Position numbers and translations under genes: made by a program
Assembly: GCF_036867135.1 (NCBI RefSeq)
Contig: NZ_JBAJIJ010000002.1
Location: forward strand, 372,001 to 436,000
DNA: 64,000 bases
Source of the DNA: Aeromicrobium sp. Sec7.5
Lineage (GTDB): Bacteria > Actinomycetota > Actinomycetes > Propionibacteriales > Nocardioidaceae
Direction: 5' to 3'
The notes under the pieces: model-generated
Database searches by the model: none
Seen by the model: the letters and a program-made list of their open reading frames with translations, nothing else
What the model was told of the DNA's origin: nothing
In this document: positions 8,217 through 16,636 of the stretch, in pieces
Position numbering within the stretch: position 1 is the stretch's first letter
Layout: each line of letters starts with the position of its first letter

Positions 8217-9269
8217 TTAGTCCTTGAGCTCCGGCTTGTCCTCGTACAGCTCGGTCAGCAACGAGAGGTCGAACAGGTCCGACGCCTCGAGGTCGATGCC
8301 GGCCGCCTCGAGGGTGGCCATGTTCTCGTCGATCAGGTCATCGGTGATCGTGAAGAAGCCGTTGGCCGTGACGTCCTCGGTCAGGATCAGCTCCTCGCAC
8401 TGCGTCGTGGCCTGCTGGATCTCCTTGTCGAGCTCCAGGCCCAGGTCCTTGCCGTACTCGTCGACCGCGAGAGCGGCTCCGCCCTCGATGTCCGCGCAGG
8501 CGTCCTTCCAGCCGAGGATCTCGGCCTCGAGGAAGGCCTTGACCTTCTCCGGCTCGTTCTCGATCATCTCGTCGGTCGTGATGATGCTCTCCGCGACGAA
8601 CGGCAGGCCGTTGTCGGCGAACAGCAGGTTCGTGACGGGCAGGCCCTGCGACTCGACGATGATCGACTCGTTCGTGACGTACGCGAGGAAGCCGTCGACC
8701 TCACCGTTGACCAGTGGGGCGGGGTCGTACTCGACCGGGACCTTCGTGACCTCGGACGGATCGATGTCGTTGGCGGCGAGCAGCGCGTCGAACAGGACCT
8801 CGTTGCCGCCGGCCTGGACGCCGATCTTCTTGCCCTTGAGGTCGTCGACCGTCGCGATGTTGCCGCCGGACTCCAGCGACAGGATGGTGAACGGGTTCTT
8901 CTGGTAGGTCGTGCCGACGATCTTGAGCGGCGCGTCCTCCTCGGCCACGATCTGACCGACCGTGACGGCGTTGGTGAGGCCGAAGTCGGCATTGCCCGAG
9001 AGCACGAGGTTCTCAGTGGCGCCCGGACCCGCGTTCAGGGTGACCGAGCTGAAGCCCGCGTCGGTGTAGTAACCCTTCGAGTCGGCGAAGAACTCGCCGG
9101 CGAACTCCGCGTTCTTGATCCAGGAGAGCTGGACCGTCAGCTCGCCGAAGTCGCCGGAGTCCGCGTCGGACCCCCCGTCGGAGTCCGAGCCGCAGGCCGC
9201 GAGCACGAGCCCGGCGGCGACGAGCACCGTCGCGACGCGAAAGCGTCCCGTGCGAGGTGAGTACTTCAT
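8217..9269 (-). CDS. ABC transporter substrate-binding lipoprotein (NMT1/THI5-like)
   Basis: A 350-residue periplasmic-type binding protein anchored as a lipoprotein. The signal peptide runs to the lipobox LAAC with Cys26, then a Ser/Asp/Gly-rich linker. The mature part matches the NMT1/THI5-like fold: VQLSWIKNAEFAGEFFADSKG, then LKGKKIGVQAGGNEVLFDALL. Family members bind thiamine-pyrimidine precursors, hydantoins, riboflavin or sulfonates. Here it heads the operon beside the purine pathway and shares a promoter motif with it, so a purine breakdown product or pyrimidine is a reasonable ligand, though unproven. GGGAG lies before the ATG. Confidence 0.85.
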   Translation of the reverse strand: MKYSPRTGRFRVATVLVAAGLVLAACGSDSDGGSDADSGDFGELTVQLSWIKNAEFAGEFFADSKGYYTDAGFSSVTLNAGPGATENLVLSGNADFGLTNAVTVGQIVAEEDAPLKIVGTTYQKNPFTILSLESGGNIATVDDLKGKKIGVQAGGNEVLFDALLAANDIDPSEVTKVPVEYDPAPLVNGEVDGFLAYVTNESIIVESQGLPVTNLLFADNGLPFVAESIITTDEMIENEPEKVKAFLEAEILGWKDACADIEGGAALAVDEYGKDLGLELDKEIQQATTQCEELILTEDVTANGFFTITDDLIDENMATLEAAGIDLEASDLFDLSLLTELYEDKPELKD

Positions 9270-9345
9270 GTGGAACTCCCATTCGATGTGGTGCGGCGGC
9301 CACCTTCCGGTGCCGCTCGCGACGAAACCCCCGTTGCGTCATGCG

Positions 9346-9368
9346 AACGTAGGAGCCTCGCGTTTCAC
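9346..9368 (-). promoter_or_regulatory. Promoter box with GTGAAACGCG motif (ABC operon)
   Basis: On the minus strand GTGAAACGCG (9359-9368) is followed after 7 nt by TACGTT (9346-9351), a likely -10 box for the binding-protein operon. The same motif stands at the promoters of xdhC/guaD and of the uricase operon. Its position just upstream of the -10 box suggests an operator. Confidence 0.5.
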
Positions 9369-9465
9369 GGCGCGTACCGTGCCGATGACACGGGGGTTAA
9401 GAAGTCGCGGGTGGGACGGCGGGCGCGACTCACGGGTGACGCACGCCGCGCTCAGCACCCCGCGC

Positions 9466-9951
9466 TCAGTACGCCGTGCGGGCGACGTTCGACAGCCACG
9501 CGTCGAACGGGGCCGGCGCATGGGCCGGGCGGAGCTCCTCGACCTGGGTCGGCCACGTCGCGCGGTCGACGGTGAAGAGCTCGTAGAAGGCTCGGTCGTC
9601 GAAACCGCCGCGTGCCGCGTCGTCGCGGTCCGCCGCGAACACCACCCGATCCAGCCGCGCCCACAGCGAGGCCGAGACGCACAGCGGGCACGGCTCGCAG
9701 GACGTGTAGAGCGTGTGGCCCACGAGCGAGAAGTCGCCCACCTCTCGGCACGCCGCCCTGATGGCCTGGACCTCGGCGTGGGCCGTGGGGTCGAGGTCGC
9801 GGGTCACGCGGTTCTGACCGATCGCGACGACCTCGTCGCCGGCGACGATGACGGCACCGAACGGCCCGCCACCTGCCGCGACGTTCTCGACGGCCAGGTC
9901 GATCGCGCGGTCGAGCCAGATCGCGTCGGCGGTGCTGCGGATCTCGTCCAT
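9466..9951 (-). CDS. guaD: Guanine deaminase-like nucleobase deaminase (CDA fold)
   Basis: A 161-residue zinc deaminase of the cytidine/guanine deaminase fold. The zinc and proton-shuttle motif is TAHAEVQAI (His58, Glu60), and the second half is SCEPCPLC (Cys88, Cys91). The length and the late FYELF block fit bacterial GuaD, which converts guanine to xanthine. It is divergent from xdhC and feeds the xanthine dehydrogenase pathway. GAAGGGA precedes the ATG. Another nucleobase substrate cannot be excluded, but the context supports guanine. Confidence 0.82.
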   Translation of the reverse strand: MDEIRSTADAIWLDRAIDLAVENVAAGGGPFGAVIVAGDEVVAIGQNRVTRDLDPTAHAEVQAIRAACREVGDFSLVGHTLYTSCEPCPLCVSASLWARLDRVVFAADRDDAARGGFDDRAFYELFTVDRATWPTQVEELRPAHAPAPFDAWLSNVARTAY

Positions 9952-9984
9952 GTGTGGTCCCTTCCCGCGCTGATCGTCGCAAGG

Positions 9985-10042
9985 AGGTGTTTCACGGGCG
10001 TTTCACTGAGGCCGACTCGATGAAACACCTGTCTCCTAGCGT
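9985..10042. promoter_or_regulatory. Three-site operator and xdhC -10 box
   Basis: Two direct copies of the GTGAAACRCC motif lie on the minus strand at 9997-10006 and 9986-9995, offset by 11 bp. A third inverted copy, ATGAAACACC, lies on the plus strand at 10020-10029. The outer pair forms a perfect 10-bp inverted repeat (AGGTGTTTCA at 9985-9994, TGAAACACCT at 10021-10030). A -10 box TAGCGT (10037-10042) follows the third copy after 7 nt, the same geometry as at 9346-9368. It lies between the divergent guaD and xdhC genes. Confidence 0.55.
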
Positions 10043-10049
10043 CGGTCAG

Positions 10050-10979
10050 GTGCTCGACCTCGCCTCCGACCTCTGCGCGCTACTCGACCGCGGCCACCGC
10101 GTCGCGGTCGCGACGCTCGTCGCGGTCGACGGCAGCGCGCCGCGGACGGTCGGCGCCGCGATGGCGGTGACCGACGACGGCCACGTGAGCGGCAGCATCA
10201 GCGGAGGGTGCGTCGAGTCCGAGCTCGTCGAGGCGGCGCGGGCCGTCCTGGCCGGGGCTCCGGCCCAGATGCTGCGCTTCGGCGCCGGCGACCTCCTGGA
10301 ACCCGGCCTCACCTGCGGCGGCAGCATCACCGTGCTGGTGGCCGACCTGGCGGCCCTGGGCGATGAAGGACTGCACCAGCTGCGACGGGCCGCGGCTGGG
10401 CTCGACGCCGTCCTGGGGCTGACGGCCGACGGAGGTGCCTGCAGCGACGCGCCGCTCGTCGTCCTGCGGACCGCCCGTCAGCCCGATCTGCTCGTGGTCG
10501 GCGCCGTCGAGTTCGGCGTCGCGCTCTGCCGCCTCGGCGCCGCCGCCGGCTTCCGCGTCACGGTGGTCGATCCGCGAGAGGTCTTCACCACCAAGGAACG
10601 GTTCCCCGACGCGCACGCCGTCGTGGTCGACTGGCCCGGGCGCTGGCTCGCCGATCGGACGTGGTCGACCGACGACGCCGTCTGCGTCCTATCCCACGAC
10701 CCGAAGGTCGACCTCCCCGCCCTCGACCACGCCCTTCGTTCACCGGCCGGGTTCGTCGGGGCGATGGGGTCGCGGCGCACCCACGAGCACCGCATGGCCG
10801 GCCTGCGCGATCGCGGCCTCACGGATGCCGAGCTCGCTCGACTTCGGTCCCCGATCGGGCTCGACCTGGGCGCCTCGAGTCCTGAGCACACCGCGATCTC
10901 GATCCTCGCGGAGGTGCTGTCCGTGCAGCACCACCGCACGGGGCTGCCGCTGTCGACCCTCACCAGCCGCATCCACTGA
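10050..10979 (+). CDS. xdhC: XdhC-family molybdenum cofactor insertion/sulfuration protein
   Basis: A 309-residue XdhC/CoxI protein. The N-terminal domain has VAVATLVAVDGSAPRTVGAAM and GSISGGCVESELVE, with the conserved Cys of the XdhC family. The C-terminal Rossmann part has VDPREVF and GFVGAMGSRRTHEHR. It binds the molybdenum cofactor, protects it and helps insert its sulfurated form into xanthine dehydrogenase. I place the start at GTG 10050: TAGCGT lies 7 nt upstream (leaderless pattern) and the N-terminus then matches the family. An in-frame ATG at 10020 adds 10 residues but would sit inside the inverted repeat. It is divergent from guaD. Confidence 0.85.
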   Translation: MLDLASDLCALLDRGHRVAVATLVAVDGSAPRTVGAAMAVTDDGHVSGSISGGCVESELVEAARAVLAGAPAQMLRFGAGDLLEPGLTCGGSITVLVADLAALGDEGLHQLRRAAAGLDAVLGLTADGGACSDAPLVVLRTARQPDLLVVGAVEFGVALCRLGAAAGFRVTVVDPREVFTTKERFPDAHAVVVDWPGRWLADRTWSTDDAVCVLSHDPKVDLPALDHALRSPAGFVGAMGSRRTHEHRMAGLRDRGLTDAELARLRSPIGLDLGASSPEHTAISILAEVLSVQHHRTGLPLSTLTSRIH

Positions 10980-11031
10980 GGGGTGCAGGTCGGGTGCGGG
11001 ACAAGCGGCATGGAGCGCCACCCCGGGCGGG

Positions 11032-13716
11032 TCACTGCATCAGCCGCCAGACGCGGTCGCGAGACATCGGGAGCTCCCGGGGGCGGATGCCGATCGCGTC
11101 GGTGATCGCATTGGCCACCGCAGGTGCCACGGGGTTGTAGGGCGCCTCGCTCATGCTCTTGGCACCGCGGGGCCCGAGCCCGTCGACCGTGTCGGCGAAC
11201 ATCACCTGGGTCACTGGCACGTCGGCCATCTGGGGCACCCGGTAGCTGCGGAACGTGGTGGTGGTGACCTCACCGTCCTCGGTCAGCAGCATCTCCTCGA
11301 ACAGCGCCGAGCCGAACCCCTGGGCGACACCGCCCTCGATCTGCCCGCGCAGCTGCTCGGGATTGATCACGACACCGGCGTCGGCGGCGTGCACCGACTG
11401 CAGGACCCGCACCTCTCCCGTGGCCGGGTCGACCGCGACCCGGACCCCGTGCACGTTGAACGCGACCGACCGCGGAGACCCGTCGTGGGATCCGTTCGCG
11501 CCGATGCCCGCCGGCGCCAGCCGGTCGAAGCCGACGACCTCGCCGCCGGGCAGCACCACACCGTCGGGTCCCAGGCCGACGCTGCCCGTCGCGAGTCCGG
11601 CAGCCCGCGCCCCCTCCGTCAGCAGTCGGTCGCGCAGGCGCCCGGCAGCGACGTGCACCGCCTTCCCGGCGACGACCGACCCGGTCGATCCGTACGCACC
11701 CGTGTCGTAGCCCGCCGTGGCGGTGTCCGACTGGCGGATCACGACTCGATCGGGCGTCGTGGTCAGCTCGGCCGCCACGATCTGTGCATGCACCGTGGTG
11801 GTGCCGTTGCCGAACTCGGCGGTGCCGACGTCGACCGTGTAGGTGCCCGTGGCGTCGACCTCGACGCGGACCGAGGAGAAGTGACCACGTGGCGGGATCG
11901 TCGCGATCATCGCCAGTGCGGTGCCGACGCCCGACAGCCAGCCGGACGGTGCGGCCTCGCCCTCGCCCGACGACAGGGCTGCGTCGACCAGGTCCAGGCA
12001 CTGGTCGAGCCCGTACGACCCGTAGTCGAGATCGGACTCCTCGATCGCCGCGACCACGAAGTCGTCACCCGGCACGACGACGTTGCGGCGCCGCAGCTCG
12101 AGGGGGTCCAGGTCGAGGGCCCGCGCGAGGTCGTCCATCGCGGACTCGATGCCGAACATGACCTGACCCAGGCCGTAGCCGCGGAACGCGCCCGACGGGA
12201 GGTTGTGGGTGTACACCGCCTCGGCGTCGACCTTCTTGTTGGCGCAGCGGTACACCGCGATCGACTCGTGGCAGCCGTGGAACATGACGCCGGGACCGTG
12301 GTTGCCGTACGCCCCCGTGTCGCTGAGGACGTCGACCACCATGGCCGTCAGCGTGCCGTCGGCCGAGGCGCCGAGCGTCACGGACACCTCCATCGGATGG
12401 CGGCACGGCACGATCGTGAACTGGTCCGATCGAGTCATCTCGTACTGGACCGGGCGGCCGAGGCGCAGCGTCGCGAGGGCGACGAGATCCTCGGTCAGCA
12501 GCTCCTGCTTGCCGCCGAACCCACCTCCGACCCGGCCGACGACGACGCGGACCTTCACCGGATCGAGGTCGAACAGCCGCGCCAGCTCGTCCCTGACCAG
12601 GAACGGCACCTGGGTGCTCGTGCGCACGACCAGGGTGCCGTCGTCCCCGATCCAGGCGCGGGCCCCGTGGGTCTCGAGTGCCGCATGGGTGACCCGGGCC
12701 GTGCGCCACGTCCCGGTCACCGTGGCGTGAGCCGCCGCCAGCGCCTCGGCGGTGTCGCCGTGCTCGTCGTGCAGCTGCGCGACCACGTTGCGTCGCGGTT
12801 CGGAGATCCGGCTCGTGACCGGATCCTTCTCGCCGTGCACGAGCGGTGAGCCGGGCTCGCGTGCGGCCCGAGGGTCGTGCACCGACGGCAGGACGTCGTA
12901 GCCCACGGTGATCGCGGCGCACGCGGCGCGGGCCTGACGGACCGAGTCGGCCACGACGACCGCGACCCGCTGGCCGCGGAAGCGGAGCACGGGGTCCAGG
13001 ATCCGGGTGTCGTCAGGGTCGTCGAGACGGTTCTCGTGGCGCCCCGTCGAGAACAAGACGTCGGGCACGTCGTGGTGGGTCAGCACGAGGTGGACGCCCG
13101 GCATGGCCCGGGCCGCCGACGTGTCGATGTCGGTGATGCGCGCGTGCGCGTGCGGGCTGCCGAGCACCGCGACGTGCAGCAGGCCCGTCGCCGGCTCGTC
13201 GAGGGTGTAGCGCTCGGCACCGGTGACGACCCGCGCCGCCGCGGGGGCGCCGACCGAGCAGCCCCACGCCTGGCCGGCCTCGGGACGATCCACGTTGGCG
13301 ACGCCCGCCATGGCATCGCGGATCGACCGGTAGCCGGTGCAGCGGCACAGATTGCCCTTCATCGCTCGCGGCAGGTCCGCAGACGAGCCGAGGTCCTCGG
13401 CGGCAGCGGTCACGATCATGCCCGCCGTGCAGAAGCCGCACTGGAAGCCCGCCGCCTCGACGAAGCTGCGCTGGACCGGGTGCAGGTCCTCGGTCGAGCC
13501 GAGCCCCGCGACGGTCGTGACGTCGTGACCGACGGCGCGCACCGCCGGGACCAGGCAGGCATGCGTCGCGACACCGTCCAGCATGACCGAGCAGGCGCCG
13601 CAGTCGCCGGCATCGCAGCCCTTCTTGACGTCGGTCGCTCCTTCCTGGCGCAGGAACGTGCGCAGGCACTGGCCCGGGAGTGGCGCGGCGTCGACGCCTC
13701 GACCGTTGACCCTCAT
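11032..13716 (-). CDS. Xanthine dehydrogenase, fused 2Fe-2S and molybdopterin subunits
   Basis: An 894-residue protein joining the small iron-sulfur subunit to the large molybdopterin subunit. Plant-type 2Fe-2S ligands are Cys34, 39, 42 and 54 (KKGCDAGDCGACSVML). The second cluster uses Cys93, 96, 124 and 126 (QCGFC, LCRC). The molybdopterin part begins near residue 155 and has GGGFGGKQELL, GAFRGYGLGQ and a late KSMSEAP that carries the likely catalytic Glu. The FAD domain is absent and is encoded by the next gene upstream, whose TGA overlaps this ATG. It should oxidise hypoxanthine/xanthine to urate. This small-large fusion without the FAD domain is less common than three separate subunits or the full fusion. 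No gene follows in the operon; xdhC converges. Confidence 0.88.
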   Translation of the reverse strand: MRVNGRGVDAAPLPGQCLRTFLRQEGATDVKKGCDAGDCGACSVMLDGVATHACLVPAVRAVGHDVTTVAGLGSTEDLHPVQRSFVEAAGFQCGFCTAGMIVTAAAEDLGSSADLPRAMKGNLCRCTGYRSIRDAMAGVANVDRPEAGQAWGCSVGAPAAARVVTGAERYTLDEPATGLLHVAVLGSPHAHARITDIDTSAARAMPGVHLVLTHHDVPDVLFSTGRHENRLDDPDDTRILDPVLRFRGQRVAVVVADSVRQARAACAAITVGYDVLPSVHDPRAAREPGSPLVHGEKDPVTSRISEPRRNVVAQLHDEHGDTAEALAAAHATVTGTWRTARVTHAALETHGARAWIGDDGTLVVRTSTQVPFLVRDELARLFDLDPVKVRVVVGRVGGGFGGKQELLTEDLVALATLRLGRPVQYEMTRSDQFTIVPCRHPMEVSVTLGASADGTLTAMVVDVLSDTGAYGNHGPGVMFHGCHESIAVYRCANKKVDAEAVYTHNLPSGAFRGYGLGQVMFGIESAMDDLARALDLDPLELRRRNVVVPGDDFVVAAIEESDLDYGSYGLDQCLDLVDAALSSGEGEAAPSGWLSGVGTALAMIATIPPRGHFSSVRVEVDATGTYTVDVGTAEFGNGTTTVHAQIVAAELTTTPDRVVIRQSDTATAGYDTGAYGSTGSVVAGKAVHVAAGRLRDRLLTEGARAAGLATGSVGLGPDGVVLPGGEVVGFDRLAPAGIGANGSHDGSPRSVAFNVHGVRVAVDPATGEVRVLQSVHAADAGVVINPEQLRGQIEGGVAQGFGSALFEEMLLTEDGEVTTTTFRSYRVPQMADVPVTQVMFADTVDGLGPRGAKSMSEAPYNPVAPAVANAITDAIGIRPRELPMSRDRVWRLMQ

Positions 13717-14507
13717 GCGGACAGCTCCTCGCGGATCCCGGCGGCCAGGTGTCGTGTCACGGCCTCGCGCCAGTCGGGCGCACCGTGGGGGTCGTCGTAC
13801 CAGGCAAGGGGGTCCAGGGCCGCGGCGAGCTGGGCCTCGTCGGGAACGGTCGGGAAGCGCAGCACGACGGGCCGCGGCGTCGATGCCGTGATCGACACGA
13901 CGAGCCCGTCGCCGTCACGTCGGCCGATCACGACCGCCGCCGACCTGCCGAGCGACGTCAGGGACGCGCGTCGGAAGGCCGCCCGTGCGCGCAACGCCTC
14001 GCCCCGCACCGCGAACGACCGCACGACCTCGCCCCGTCGCAGGGTCGTGGCCTGCGCCCCCGTGACCAGCTCCTCGACCGGCTCGACCCGCTCACCCCCG
14101 TCCGGGGTCCAGATCAGGGCCACGGCGTCGAGCGCGGTGAGCAGCGAGATCATCGCGCCGGCCGGCAGCGCGAGGCACACGTTGCCGCCGACCGTCGCGG
14201 TGCGCCAGATCTTCGACGACATCAGGAAAGCGTCCGCGCAGCGACCGAACAGGTCCGGCTGCGCGCCGTGCTCGTCGGTCAGCTCGAGCAGCTGCGCGAT
14301 GGTGCAGGTCGACGCGATCGTCACGCCGTCGTCGGTCGACGCCCACGGCTCCCACCCGAGCGTCGTCAGGTCGACCAGGCCCGTCAGGTGGTCCTGGTGC
14401 TCGGAGAACAGCCAGGTCCCGCCCGCCAGGAGCCCCTCGCCCGGTGCCAGGCGGAGGTCGCCGCGGCTGGTGGCCGTCCGCAGCGAGGTCACGGTGTCGA
14501 GGTCCAT
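13713..14507 (-). CDS. Xanthine dehydrogenase FAD-binding subunit
   Basis: A 264-residue FAD-binding PCMH-type subunit (CoxM/XdhB-like). The FAD phosphate loop is LLAGGTW near residues 25-31 and the later conserved TATVGGNVCLALPAG lies near 105-118. It carries electrons from the Fe-S clusters to NAD+ or another acceptor. It overlaps the catalytic gene by ATGA, and follows the RpiR gene by 3 nt, so the three form one transcript. The length fits the family. Confidence 0.87.
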   Translation of the reverse strand: MDLDTVTSLRTATSRGDLRLAPGEGLLAGGTWLFSEHQDHLTGLVDLTTLGWEPWASTDDGVTIASTCTIAQLLELTDEHGAQPDLFGRCADAFLMSSKIWRTATVGGNVCLALPAGAMISLLTALDAVALIWTPDGGERVEPVEELVTGAQATTLRRGEVVRSFAVRGEALRARAAFRRASLTSLGRSAAVVIGRRDGDGLVVSITASTPRPVVLRFPTVPDEAQLAAALDPLAWYDDPHGAPDWREAVTRHLAAGIREELSA

Positions 14508-14510
14508 GGG

Positions 14511-15395
14511 TCAGCGACCCTCGATCTCGGTCAGGTCGCGGTAGCTCGCGTCGATCGCCGTGACCCGCTCCTCGCCCTCGCGACCGGACCGGTCCAGCAC
14601 CCGGTCGGCCAGCACCGCGACGACGCTCATGGCCGCCGCGTAGGAGTCGAACGCCGACGCCGTCGACAGTGGGCACTCCAGCCACACGCACGCTCCGCTC
14701 GCCAGCGAACGCGCCGACGGGTCCGCCAGCAGGATCGTCGGCACGCCCCGGTCGGCCAGCAGCGCCATGATGCCGGCCGTCGTCGCCGGTCGCCGACGGA
14801 AGGCGACCACGACGGCCGCGTCCTGGTCGTCGAGGCCGATCAGCTCGTCGGAGACCGACTGTCCGGGTGCCGGCGCGACCGAGACACCGCCGCGGGCCTG
14901 GCCCAGCTGCTGCCGCAGGTGGAGAGCCACGGGGTAGCTGTTGCGCTGCCCGAGCACCACGACGGTCCGAGCGGTCGCGAGCAGGTCGGCCGCGGCATCG
15001 AGCCCGGCCTCACCGATTCCGGACATCGCCCGCTGCAGGTTCGCAACGTCGTGCTCCAGGTGGGCCGCCAGGCTCGGCGCCCCGTCGAGCGTGACCGGGA
15101 CACCCCGGCCTCGCAGTGACCGCAGGTGCTCCCTGACCTCGCTGAAGTCGTCGTACCCGAGGTGGCGGAACAACCGGCTCATCGTCGCCTTGGAGACGCC
15201 GGCCAGGTCGGCGAGCTCGGCGGCGCGGTACGTCGCGAGGTCGTCGAGGTGCGCCATCAGCACGTCGGCGGCACGCCGCTCCTGCGGCGACAGGTCGCCG
15301 TAGCGGCTGGCGATGCGCTGGTCGATCGGAGCGCCGACGTCGGCCGGCGCCTGATTCGCCTCCGATCGCGTGCTCACCTCGGGGACCGTGCTCAC
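14511..15395 (-). CDS. MurR/RpiR-family transcriptional regulator
   Basis: A 294-residue regulator with an N-terminal RpiR-type HTH (RAAELADLAGVSKATMSRLFRHLGY at about 57-81) and a C-terminal SIS sugar/phosphate-isomerase-like domain (TVVVLGQRNSYPVALHLRQQLG; SVSDELIGLDDQDAAVVVAFRR). Relatives control ureide (allantoin) or sugar-phosphate catabolism through a bound metabolite. It is embedded between the allantoate and xanthine dehydrogenase genes (GTGA overlap with the former), so it is the best candidate for the pathway regulator that reads the GTGAAACGC motif. This link is inference. Confidence 0.83.
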   Translation of the reverse strand: MSTVPEVSTRSEANQAPADVGAPIDQRIASRYGDLSPQERRAADVLMAHLDDLATYRAAELADLAGVSKATMSRLFRHLGYDDFSEVREHLRSLRGRGVPVTLDGAPSLAAHLEHDVANLQRAMSGIGEAGLDAAADLLATARTVVVLGQRNSYPVALHLRQQLGQARGGVSVAPAPGQSVSDELIGLDDQDAAVVVAFRRRPATTAGIMALLADRGVPTILLADPSARSLASGACVWLECPLSTASAFDSYAAAMSVVAVLADRVLDRSGREGEERVTAIDASYRDLTEIEGR

Positions 15396-16636
15396 GCGCG
15401 GCCCCCCGGAGCCGTGGTGAGCGCCAGCTCCAGCACCGCCGTCTCGAGCGCGTCCAGACCCGCGGCGACGTCGACGTCGCGCACGGACTCCGCTGGGTGG
15501 TGGCTGATGCCGTCGTGGCACCGCAGGAACAGCATGCCGATGTCGGTCACGGCACCGATCGCCATGCCGTCGTGGCCGGCCCGGCTCCAGAGGCCGATCG
15601 GATCGGGGTCGCCCGTCGCCCGGATGCCGGCGACGACGGCCTCGGTGAGCCACGGGGCGCACGGCATCGACGGCGCCTCGTGCGTCTGCACCCACGCGAA
15701 GGTGGTGCCTCGCGCCGCACAGATCGTCACGATCTCGTCGTGGATCAGACCCCAGGCCCGGTCCCGGTCGGCATCGGCCTCGGCCCTCAGGTCGAGGCTG
15801 AAGTCGGCGCGGCCCGCGATGACGTTGACCGCGCCGGGCTGCACCTCGACCCGCCCCACCGTGGCGATGACACCCGCAGAACGCCCGATCCGCTCGATCG
15901 CCGTGATGGCGGCAGCCGCCGCCTGCAGCGCGTCCTTGCGACGCTCGTAGGGGGTGCCACCTGCGTGCCGGGCCTCCCCCACGACGGTGAGCTCGAAGCG
16001 TCGCGCCCCGGCGATCGTCGTGACGTGGCCGAGCGAGGCGCCGGCCGCCTCCAGGTAGGGGCCCTGCTCGATGTGCGCCTCGAGGTAGCCGACGAGCTCC
16101 TCCGGTCGCCGGGCGGCATCGGCGACGCGCTCGGGGTCGAGCCCGAAGTCGGTGAACGCCTCACGCAGGGTCGTCCCTCGGGCGTCGGTGAGGTCCCACC
16201 ACGCCGGGTCCCACTGGCCCGAGGCGGCACAGCTGCCGAGCAGGGCCTTGCCGAAGCGGGTGCCCTCCTCGTCGCTGAATCCCACGACCTCGAGCGCGAA
16301 CGGCAGCTCGTGGGTCCGGTGGCGCAGACGCTCGGCGACGGCGATCGCCATCACGACCCCCAGCATCCCGTCGAAGCTGCCCGCGTCCGGCACCGTGTCG
16401 AGGTGGGAGCCCAGCAGCAGCGCGGGCAGACCGGGTTCGCGGCCCTCGACCCGGCCGTACTGGTTGCCGGCGGCGTCGACCCACGTGCGCATGCCGGCCA
16501 GGCGCATCCACTCCTCCGCCGCGGCATTGGCCTGCGCGTGCTCCGGCGACAGGTACACCCGTTCCAGGAAGGCCGGGCTCGCGGTGAACCGGTCGAGCTG
16601 GGCGCACCGTGCCAGGACCTCGGCCGCCGTCGTCAC
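15392..16636 (-). CDS. allC: Allantoate amidohydrolase (M20 family)
   Basis: A 414-residue metal-dependent hydrolase of the allantoate amidohydrolase / N-carbamoyl-L-amino acid hydrolase family. Metal ligands appear in GSHLDTVPDAGSFDGMLGV, the acidic pair in FSDEEGTRFG, and further ligands in EAHIEQGP and near the C-terminus (GMLFLRCHDGISHHP). In this cluster it should convert allantoate to ureidoglycine, CO2 and ammonia. It overlaps pucG by GTGA and the RpiR gene by GTGA. N-carbamoyl-amino-acid or beta-ureidopropionate activity cannot be excluded, but the context decides for allantoate. Confidence 0.85.
   Translation of the reverse strand: MTTAAEVLARCAQLDRFTASPAFLERVYLSPEHAQANAAAEEWMRLAGMRTWVDAAGNQYGRVEGREPGLPALLLGSHLDTVPDAGSFDGMLGVVMAIAVAERLRHRTHELPFALEVVGFSDEEGTRFGKALLGSCAASGQWDPAWWDLTDARGTTLREAFTDFGLDPERVADAARRPEELVGYLEAHIEQGPYLEAAGASLGHVTTIAGARRFELTVVGEARHAGGTPYERRKDALQAAAAAITAIERIGRSAGVIATVGRVEVQPGAVNVIAGRADFSLDLRAEADADRDRAWGLIHDEIVTICAARGTTFAWVQTHEAPSMPCAPWLTEAVVAGIRATGDPDPIGLWSRAGHDGMAIGAVTDIGMLFLRCHDGISHHPAESVRDVDVAAGLDALETAVLELALTTAPGGRA

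Noticed and set aside
7260-9260. 666-residue plus-strand frame opposite the ABC operon
   Set aside because: It is the antisense of a well-supported transporter operon, with the low-complexity composition (Arg, Asp, Val, Gly) typical of shadow frames in GC-rich DNA.
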